Below, piece after piece: positions 1 to 4,196 of a DNA stretch of 6,558 nt; the first letter of the stretch is position 1; every line of letters begins with the position of its first letter. The stretch covers positions 1 through 6,558 of the forward strand of contig JBDLTZ010000065.1 of NCBI GenBank assembly GCA_039805565.1. The letters run 5' to 3'. The notes below the pieces were generated by a model that searched no databases, was not told the origin of the DNA, and was given only the letters and a program-made list of their open reading frames with translations. Position numbers and translations under genes: made by a program. This DNA comes from CALJIC01 sp039805565. GTDB taxonomy: Bacteria > Chloroflexota > Chloroflexia > Chloroflexales > Roseiflexaceae.

Positions 1-1058
1 GTGTCCACCGCCATCGCCGTGCCACTCCGCGCGTAGCCATTCGCGCGCGTGGTGTCGATCGCGTGCATCACGACGCCCGCCCGGTCGAGGTAGGGGTTCG
101 TGTCCTGGAACGCCTCGTAGCCCGCGCTGAGGCGCGTCTCCAGCGTGAGGTACTGGTGCGCCGCCGTGGCGTGCTCGACGCGCACCAGGAGGGCGCCCTG
201 CGGGCCGGGGTTCGCCAGGCGCTCGATGTCGACCGCCCGCTCCGTCCCCCACGGGACGGTGACGACGCGGGCGTCGGGGAGCCAGCCGAGCACCTGCTTG
301 TGGTAGGCGTTCGGGTGGACGTGCTTCGAAAAGCTCGGGGTCAGGGCCGTGAGACTGGCTGTGCTGCCGATGGGGCCGCCACCATTCTCTACCGTGTCAT
401 AGGAGGAGCCGGAGTGCCCGAGGCAGAAGGCGTGGCTCATCTCGTGGATCGTGAGGCCGACGCTGAGCGGCTGGGCGGAGGGCAGATAGGTGAAGCCGTA
501 GACCTGCTCTACCCCGTCGAGGGTCGTGCGCTGGCCGCACCCGCCGCGCGCCGCGCCGTCGGTCTCGGCGTTGAACACCATGGCGACGCCCGCGAACGAC
601 GGGTAGAAGAGGTCGGCGTCCGCCGCCGCGAGGCAGTCGCTCTTGAGCAGGGCGAGGTTGGCGGTGAGCGGCGGGGGTTCGGTGAGGTAAGCGGCGCGCG
701 GGCGCGGGAGGGTGTACCAGCCGCGGACGACCGAGCCGGTGAGGTCGAGCTGGCCGTAGGACGCCTCGCGCCAGTAGTCGGCGATGCTAGGCGCGGGGCC
801 GGCGAAGAGCTGCTGGTGGTAGCTGAGCGGGGCGGGCTCGGCAGGCACGTCGGCAAACTTACAGAGCACCATCGCCCAGGGCCGGTGGCCGAGGGCCTCG
901 CCGGCAGCAGGCGTGATGGCGCTGGCTTGATCCGGTAGAGCATCAACGGGGGCCGGCGCGGCGCTGCTCGCCGTGCTGGCGAACAGCCAGAGCAGTGCAC
1001 AGAGTACGAGGCGCAGGTGGTGGAGCAGGAGCGCGTGGGGAGGGCGGGAGGGGGACAT
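1..1058 (-). CDS. Secreted M6/M11-like zinc metallopeptidase, C-terminus beyond left edge
   Basis: This minus-strand frame is open from an ATG at 1058-1056 to the left edge, giving 352 visible residues and no stop. An AAAGGA site lies 7 nt upstream of the ATG. Residues 1-34 look like a Sec signal peptide: arginines near the start, a hydrophobic run LVLCALLWLFA, then a small-residue cleavage region ASSA/AP. The Leu before Cys20 argues against a lipobox. The zinc site is HEMSHAFCLGHSG at 205-217, an HExxH with a third ligand His215. Other group features are VLCKFADV near 64-71, DYWREASYGQL at 94-104 and NAYHKQVLGWL at 250-260, typical of M6 (immune-inhibitor-A-like) and M11 (gametolysin-like) peptidases. 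The protein probably degrades extracellular protein. The Gly usual three residues after the second His is Cys212 here. The exact family (M6 or M11) is less sure than the protease call. Further C-terminal domains may lie outside the window. Confidence 0.9.
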   Translation of the reverse strand, partial: MSPSRPPHALLLHHLRLVLCALLWLFASTASSAAPAPVDALPDQASAITPAAGEALGHRPWAMVLCKFADVPAEPAPLSYHQQLFAGPAPSIADYWREASYGQLDLTGSVVRGWYTLPRPRAAYLTEPPPLTANLALLKSDCLAAADADLFYPSFAGVAMVFNAETDGAARGGCGQRTTLDGVEQVYGFTYLPSAQPLSVGLTIHEMSHAFCLGHSGSSYDTVENGGGPIGSTASLTALTPSFSKHVHPNAYHKQVLGWLPDARVVTVPWGTERAVDIERLANPGPQGALLVRVEHATAAHQYLTLETRLSAGYEAFQDTNPYLDRAGVVMHAIDTTRANGYARSGTAMAVD

Positions 1059-1281
1059 AGCCAATTCCTTTACGGTGAGCAGCGCTGGAGGTGGCAGGGG
1101 TGAAACGTACCTGTGCATGTGGCCGCATCGTAGCACCGAGCACGTAGCACATCGTATCCAGTGTCGTTTTCCAATGAGGCCAGCTGGGGCAGGTGATCAC
1201 GCTAGGGCCAATCGCCGGGGATGACGTGGCGCAGACGCACGCTCCGACGTGGATGGTGCGGGGAGCGAGGGCAGAGGGGCA
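1059..1281. other. Divergent intergenic region between protease and RNase H genes
   Basis: No coding frame is convincing in these 223 bp. The region must carry the leader of the minus-strand protease gene and whatever drives the plus-strand RNase H gene. It contains a perfect 8-bp palindrome GTGATCAC at 1193-1200 and a 7-nt periodic AGCAC motif at 1132-1152. On the minus strand TTGGAA and TACGAT hexamers occur, but their spacing (12 or 36 nt) does not make a sigma-70 promoter, so I call none. Confidence 0.6.
1132..1152. repeat. Three AGCAC motifs at exact 7-nt spacing
   Basis: AGCAC occurs at 1132, 1139 and 1146, each followed by two variable bases. The array is bordered by a direct repeat of ATCGTA at 1127-1132 and 1151-1156. 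It sits about 75-100 bp upstream of the protease start on the minus strand. It could be a protein-binding array or chance; the unit is short. Confidence 0.35.
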
Positions 1282-1680
1282 ATGAAGCACGCCGAGGTCT
1301 ACAGCGACGCCAGCCGCGACGAGGCGACCGACCGGGCGGGGTGGGCCTGCACGGTGAGTGTGGGGCGGGCGCGGGAGGCGCGGAGCGGCGTGGTGCCTGG
1401 CGCGACGGTGTCTGCCGCCGAGATCCACGCCGCGCTTGCGGGGCTACGCCTGGCGGCGGAGCTGGGCGCTGGAACGGCGACGCTCTACACGGACAGCACG
1501 GGCACAATCGCGGTGATCGAGGGGCGGGCGGGGGCGCCTGCGGAGCTGCGGGCCGCGCTGGAGGAGCTGCGGGCGTCGGTCGCCGTGCGCTGCGTGTGGG
1601 TGCGCGCCCACGTGCGGCACGGCTCATCGGGCAACGCCCGCGTGGACGCGCTGGCGCGCGCGGCGCTGCGGCGGGGGTGA
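1282..1680 (+). CDS. RNase HI-family protein (132 aa)
   Basis: RNase HI enzymes cut the RNA strand of RNA-DNA hybrids, using two metal ions held by a D-E-D-D set. All four are visible here: Asp9 in VYSDAS, Glu47 in AAEIHAAL, Asp71 in LYTDS and Asp122 in NARVDALA. His110 and His113 lie in the loop before the last Asp, where E. coli RNase HI has its catalytic His. At 132 residues it is a little shorter than E. coli RNase HI (155), like other compact bacterial and archaeal RNase HI-family proteins. No extra hybrid-binding domain is seen. I chose ATG 1282 because the first beta strand (HAEVYSDAS) begins right after it and purine-rich AGAGGGG lies just upstream, although the spacing is tight. A start at 1249 would add 11 low-complexity residues. 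It stands alone, divergent from the protease. It may be a secondary RNase H or act in an unknown process, so I give no symbol. Confidence 0.9.
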   Translation: MKHAEVYSDASRDEATDRAGWACTVSVGRAREARSGVVPGATVSAAEIHAALAGLRLAAELGAGTATLYTDSTGTIAVIEGRAGAPAELRAALEELRASVAVRCVWVRAHVRHGSSGNARVDALARAALRRG

Positions 1681-1889
1681 GGACGTGGGGCGCCGTGGTA
1701 CTCGCTGGCACGGTCCATGCTTTACTGTGCGGCAGACAACGATGATCGCGGCGGTCATCGCACAGACGCTGGGAAGCGTCGCTGGACAAACTGCACGCCG
1801 CCCCCAAACTCCCCCACGGTCGCCCGCAAGGGCGGCCGTTTCCGCTTCAAGGCATCTGGTTTGCGGCCTGTCTCCCCTTTGGGAACCAG
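1681..1889 (+). other. Structured intergenic region with consecutive stem-loops
   Basis: No protein-like frame is found between the RNase H stop and about 1890. By eye the plus strand folds into successive hairpins: CCGTG/CACGG at 1693-1713, an 8-bp stem at 1740-1760, GACGCT/AGCGTC closed by a GGGA tetraloop at 1765-1780, a 10-bp stem closed by GCAA at 1816-1839, and CTGGTT/AACCAG at 1856-1889. The G-U pairs (1746-1754, 1820-1835, 1862-1883) are compatible with plus-strand RNA but would be A-C mismatches on the other strand. This could be a 3' untranslated region with terminators or an independent RNA. Hairpins are common by chance in GC-rich DNA, so it remains a candidate. Confidence 0.4.
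1816..1839 (+). terminator. Candidate hairpin terminator after RNase H gene
   Basis: A 10-bp stem (1816-1825 with 1830-1839, one G-U pair) is capped by a GCAA tetraloop and leads into a short TTT (1839-1841). It lies 135 nt after the RNase H stop. The T tract is too short for a textbook intrinsic terminator, so it may instead be an RNA-stabilising 3' hairpin. Confidence 0.4.
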
Positions 1890-2117
1890 TCGTGCCGGAT
1901 GACATGGCATGTATCTGGCGGTGCAGGCGTCTCTTGCAGCGTGCAGATCACTGCCGAGCTATCACGCGAGGTGGTCGTGCGTTTACGGATGCAACCGCTT
2001 CGTGTCGGTACACTATAGGTAGTTCCAAGCATCACATCACGTCGCTCGCCACGCTCGTCTCGCTGCGTATCAGCAGCTAACCGTTCCGCGTTATCGCCTC
2101 AGAAAGGAGCATGTCCC
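1890..2117 (+). other. Gene-free leader upstream of the 2118 gene
   Basis: No coding frame here is convincing. The stretch holds an 11-bp palindrome ACATG-G-CATGT at 1902-1912 and three TGCAG copies at 1922, 1935 and 1942. A more AT-rich patch around 2008-2035 contains TATAGG at 2014-2019, a possible -10 element without a good -35 at normal distance. A clear ribosome binding site AAAGGAG at 2103-2109 serves the gene starting at 2118. Confidence 0.45.
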
Positions 2118-2447
2118 ATGGCCAAGGTCATTGGCATCCTGCCTGTCCGGCTGAAACCGGACGCCGACCCAGAAGCGTTCGAGCGTTTCACCCGCGAGGT
2201 CGCCTACCCGGCATCTGATCGCCCCGACCTCCGCTTCTCGCTCCTGCGAGGCCAGCGCGGCCCGCGGGCTGGCCGCTACGTGCTGATGGTCGAGATCGCC
2301 GACGAAGCCACGCGGGACTCGTACTGGCCGGCGTTCAATCAGCAGTCTGCCGCCGGTCACACGCTGGTTGACTCGTGGGGCGAGCAGTGGTTCTCGTTCG
2401 TGGAGACGGACGAGGACACCACCGACTACCTCGTGATCGGACGCTAG
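2118..2447 (+). CDS. Small dimeric alpha/beta-barrel-like protein (109 aa)
   Basis: The ATG at 2118 follows AAAGGAG at 2103-2109 with 8 nt spacing, and the frame ends at TAG 2445-2447. The layout looks like a one-domain ferredoxin-like fold of the ABM/Dabb (dimeric alpha/beta barrel) type: a first strand KVIGILPVRLKP, a helix DPEAFERFTREV, a middle part with LLRGQRGPRAGRYVLMVEIAD, a helix around EATRDSYWPAFN, and a final strand in TDYLVIG. No signal peptide, membrane segment or metal motif is seen, so it is probably a cytosolic homodimer. Proteins of this fold include small monooxygenases, stress proteins and many of unknown function; the sequence alone does not choose between them. It appears monocistronic, with a long leader before it and a strong hairpin 22 nt after its stop. 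The coding call is firm; the fold is moderately supported and the function unknown. Confidence 0.85.
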   Translation: MAKVIGILPVRLKPDADPEAFERFTREVAYPASDRPDLRFSLLRGQRGPRAGRYVLMVEIADEATRDSYWPAFNQQSAAGHTLVDSWGEQWFSFVETDEDTTDYLVIGR

Positions 2448-2469
2448 CTCTGCTGGTTCCACTACGCCT

Positions 2470-2510
2470 CAGAGGAGCCGCCCCACGTGACCGTGCGGGC
2501 GGCTCCTCTG
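2470..2510 (+). terminator. Strong 14-bp hairpin after the 2118-2447 gene
   Basis: CAGAGGAGCCGCCC at 2470-2483 pairs perfectly with GGGCGGCTCCTCTG at 2497-2510. Within the 13-nt loop CACG (2484-2487) can also pair with CGTG (2492-2495), extending the stem past a one-base bulge. It starts 22 nt after the stop codon. There is no T tract on either side, so it fits a GC-rich terminator of the L-shaped (U-less) kind or a 3'-end stabiliser. Confidence 0.7.
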
Positions 2511-2703
2511 CATCGCCTGTCCACATTTGTGCCGGGGGCAGTCTGTCATGGTGGCGGCAGTGGAGTCCGGCGTTCATCTCGGCCGGCTGTGCCAATTCCT
2601 ACAGGCGGTACGCGGCCGCCTCACCCGTTGTGGCGCATCGCTCGTCTATCCGAGAGCGGTATCTTGTGAGTACAGAGTCTCATATTCGGCGACACTCATC
2701 TTC

Positions 2704-2717
2704 ATCACACCGGTGAT
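2704..2717. promoter_or_regulatory. Palindromic candidate operator ATCAC-N4-GTGAT
   Basis: ATCAC at 2704-2708 and GTGAT at 2713-2717 form a perfect 5-bp inverted repeat. It overlaps the palindrome ACCGGT at 2709-2714 and lies about 100 bp before the winged-helix start. It would suit a dimeric helix-turn-helix protein. The binding factor is unknown. Confidence 0.3.
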
Positions 2718-2771
2718 CGAGCGCTCTACACGCAGATTCCCCCTGTTGCGCTACCTGCAACACGCTGAATC

Positions 2772-2807
2772 CAGACTGGCCTCAACGACTGATGAGGCAC
2801 AGACTGG
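2772..2807. promoter_or_regulatory. Candidate operator with nested direct and inverted repeats
   Basis: The direct repeat CAGACTGG occurs at 2772-2779 and 2800-2807. Between the copies lies the inverted repeat GCCTCA (2779-2784) and TGAGGC (2793-2798) with an 8-nt spacer. The second direct copy runs into the GGAGG ribosome binding site (2806-2810). A protein bound here, or the RNA hairpin itself, could block expression of the winged-helix gene, so autoregulation is plausible. Confidence 0.4.
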
Positions 2808-2816
2808 AGGTGAGCG

Positions 2817-3026
2817 ATGTTCGGCAGCAAGGACGCGAAGGCGGAGCGCCTGGAGCAGATCGTCACGCTCTTGGAGCGGCACGGGGCGCTGTCTCAGGCG
2901 GAGATCGCCCAGCAGCTCGGTGTGCCGCGCTCAACGGTGATGCGTGACCTGCCGCAGCTCGAGGAGCGCGGTATCTACCTGCACGAGGACGAGCGTGGCA
3001 AGGTCAGCCTGGCGCGGTGGTGGTAG
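2817..3026 (+). CDS. Small winged-helix DNA-binding protein (69 aa)
   Basis: The ATG at 2817 follows GGAGG (2806-2810) with 6 nt spacing, and the frame ends at TAG 3024-3026. Almost the whole protein is one DeoR-like winged helix-turn-helix: helix 1 in AERLEQIVTLLERHG, helix 2 in LSQAEIAQQLG, recognition helix VPRSTVMRDLPQLEERG, and a wing around YLHEDERGKVSL, ending in two Trp. There is no ligand-binding or dimerisation domain, so it is either a minimal repressor or an accessory DNA-binding subunit. It lies 110 bp upstream of the WYL regulator, whose own N-terminal HTH resembles it (LARHFGVNRSTIGRWLISLE). It could be part of cas control or an independent gene. Repeats just before its start suggest autoregulation. 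The fold call is good; its targets are unknown. Confidence 0.85.
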   Translation: MFGSKDAKAERLEQIVTLLERHGALSQAEIAQQLGVPRSTVMRDLPQLEERGIYLHEDERGKVSLARWW

Positions 3027-3077
3027 CCGGAGCCGCAACACCTCGAATCGGTGCTCGACGATCTCATCCTTGGCCTG

Positions 3078-3109
3078 TTGCCATTTTGTGCAGCGCCACG
3101 TGCTATGCT
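3078..3109 (+). promoter_or_regulatory. Weak candidate promoter for the WYL-cas3 operon
   Basis: TTGCCA at 3078-3083 and TATGCT at 3104-3109 resemble -35 and -10 hexamers, but the spacer is 20 nt instead of about 17. Long spacers occur in promoters that need an activator to realign them. The palindrome CACGTG at 3097-3102 lies between them, and an imperfect inverted repeat CACC/GGTG (3039-3042, 3050-3053) lies upstream. Confidence 0.3.
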
Positions 3110-3123
3110 CGGGGCAATGACGT

Positions 3124-3129
3124 AAAGGA
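3124..3129 (+). promoter_or_regulatory. Ribosome binding site that fixes the WYL start
   Basis: AAAGGA lies 7 nt before the ATG at 3137. It supports this start over a longer in-frame GTG start at 3017, which would overlap the end of the winged-helix gene and add 40 residues unlike any HTH. Confidence 0.75.
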
Positions 3130-3136
3130 CATCACG

Positions 3137-4186
3137 ATGATTAACAAAGCCGAGTTCAAGTCTGAGGGGTTGGATGCGCTGCGCATCCACCTCCTCGCCC
3201 AGGCTACCCCCGTCCGGCAGGCCGACCTCGCACGGCACTTCGGTGTCAACCGCTCGACCATCGGGCGCTGGCTGATCTCGCTTGAGGCGAATGACGTGCC
3301 GATCCTGTGGGACGAGCAGAAGCGCGTCGCGATCGACCGCAAGCAATACGTCACCCACCTGCGCCTCACGCGGCACGAGAGCATCGTGCTGATGCTGGCG
3401 CTCCGCCTCTACCAGCAGCAGCAGGACAAGCCGGATCGAAACGGTGTTGTGATGCTGGAGAAGCTGGGCATTGCTCTGCGGCAGGGTGTTGCCCCGGAGG
3501 CTGGTGAGTATGTGCTGTCGCTCGCCCATCAGCAGCGGCGAGCGCTACTCGACCAGCGCTCGGACTACCAGCGCATACTCGAGGCGGTTAGTGACGCCTG
3601 GGTTGACAGCCGCAAGGTGCAGATCCGCTATCGGCCGCTCAACGCGCGTCGCGCCTTTGATGATGTGTTCCACCCCTACCTGCTGGAGCCCTCAGCCGTC
3701 GGCCACAGTACCTACGCGATTGGGTACTCAGAGCTTGCGAAGGCAGTGCGCATCCGGAAGCTGGAACGGGTTGAGCGTACGCCGCTCGTGCTCGACGAGC
3801 GCTTCTCAGTGATCCCGGGCTTCGACGTGTTTCGGCTGCTCGGCTCCGCGTGGCGCATCTGGTTCGACGAGGGCGCGCAGCCCATCACGGTGCGATTGCG
3901 CTTCGCCGGGAATGAAGCGGTGCGGCGCATCGTCGAGACGACCTGGCACCCCTCGCAGCGCACCGAGCTGGATGCGGAGGGGCGTCTGCTCTGGACTGCC
4001 GAGATCGATGAGCCACAGGAGATGCTGCCATGGATCCGCGGCTGGGGCGGCGCCTGTGAGATCCTGCAGCCGCTTGAGCTGCGCGAGCAGGTGCTGGGTG
4101 AGCTGCGTCGGCAGATGCGCCTCTACGGCATTACCGAGACTACCAGCGACAATCGGCAGCAGCGATTCGACGATATTTTCGGATAG
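3137..4186 (+). CDS. WYL-domain transcriptional regulator next to cas3 (349 aa)
   Basis: Three parts are visible. Residues about 10-68 are a winged helix-turn-helix (recognition helix near VNRSTIGRWLISLE, 37-50). Residues about 140-220 are a WYL domain, a Sm-like barrel thought to sense nucleic acid or nucleotide ligands (VQIRYRPL at 161-168, FHPYLLEPSAVG at 178-189, TYAIGY at 192-197, VRIRKLERV at 204-212). Residues about 245-335 look like the WCX extension (PITVRLRF, then GWGGACEILQP and LREQVLGELRRQM). At the W-Y-L position only Tyr193 is kept; Trp and Leu are replaced by Thr192 and Ala194. The Arg residues of the VRIRKL strand, which in the family help bind ligand, are present. WYL regulators often accompany CRISPR-Cas and other defence operons. 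The cas3 start is only 10 bp after this stop, so the two are one transcript. It probably controls that operon; activator or repressor cannot be told. Confidence 0.92.
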   Translation: MINKAEFKSEGLDALRIHLLAQATPVRQADLARHFGVNRSTIGRWLISLEANDVPILWDEQKRVAIDRKQYVTHLRLTRHESIVLMLALRLYQQQQDKPDRNGVVMLEKLGIALRQGVAPEAGEYVLSLAHQQRRALLDQRSDYQRILEAVSDAWVDSRKVQIRYRPLNARRAFDDVFHPYLLEPSAVGHSTYAIGYSELAKAVRIRKLERVERTPLVLDERFSVIPGFDVFRLLGSAWRIWFDEGAQPITVRLRFAGNEAVRRIVETTWHPSQRTELDAEGRLLWTAEIDEPQEMLPWIRGWGGACEILQPLELREQVLGELRRQMRLYGITETTSDNRQQRFDDIFG

Positions 4187-4190
4187 GAGG
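4184..4190 (+). promoter_or_regulatory. Ribosome binding site of cas3 overlapping the WYL stop codon
   Basis: TAGGAGG contains the WYL stop (TAG 4184-4186) and a strong Shine-Dalgarno sequence, 6 nt before the cas3 ATG at 4197. This geometry favours translational coupling: ribosomes finishing the regulator clear the site for cas3. Confidence 0.75.
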
Positions 4191-4196
4191 CCAGAT

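Larger units (their letters stand above)
2511..2816. other. Gene-free region upstream of the winged-helix gene
   Basis: I see no protein-like frame in these 306 bp. Visible elements are a hairpin AGGCGG/CCGCCT at 2603-2621, an AT-richer stretch near 2660-2710, the inverted repeat ATCAC/GTGAT at 2704-2717 and paired repeats at 2772-2807 next to the start of the winged-helix gene. No sigma-70 promoter with normal spacing is clear; TTGTGA at 2664-2669 lacks a -10 at 16-18 nt. Confidence 0.5.

Noticed and set aside
63..938. Long plus-strand open frame (291 codons) at the left end
   Set aside because: It is antisense to the metalloprotease, is rich in Arg/Val/Gly/Ala low-complexity sequence and lacks any motif; the minus strand carries a signal peptide and a zinc site.
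509..1000. Minus-strand frame of 163 codons
   Set aside because: It overlaps the protease in another frame and reads as Ser/Pro/Arg-rich shadow sequence.
1249..1281. Upstream start that would lengthen RNase H by 11 residues
   Set aside because: The added residues are Gly-rich, with no ribosome binding site before 1249; the fold begins right after 1282.
1202..1807. Minus-strand frame of 201 codons antisense to RNase H
   Set aside because: Pro/Arg/Ala-rich shadow of a GC-rich gene; the plus strand has the D-E-D-D motif set.
1685..2080. Plus-strand frame of 131 codons in the gene-free gap
   Set aside because: No ribosome binding site, no domain-like pattern, and composition as in non-coding sequence.
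2091..2462. Minus-strand frame of 123 codons antisense to the 2118 gene
   Set aside because: It lies fully opposite a gene with a good ribosome binding site and fold pattern, and covers a hairpin-flanked single gene.
2664..2688. Promoter TTGTGA with TATTCG before the winged-helix gene
   Set aside because: The spacer is only 13 nt, too short for a sigma-70 promoter.
3017..3136. Longer GTG start for the WYL regulator
   Set aside because: It would overlap the winged-helix gene and add 40 residues without pattern; AAAGGA before 3137 fits much better.
2975..3529. Minus-strand frame of 184 codons opposite the WYL gene
   Set aside because: Antisense shadow; the plus strand encodes clear HTH and WYL domains.
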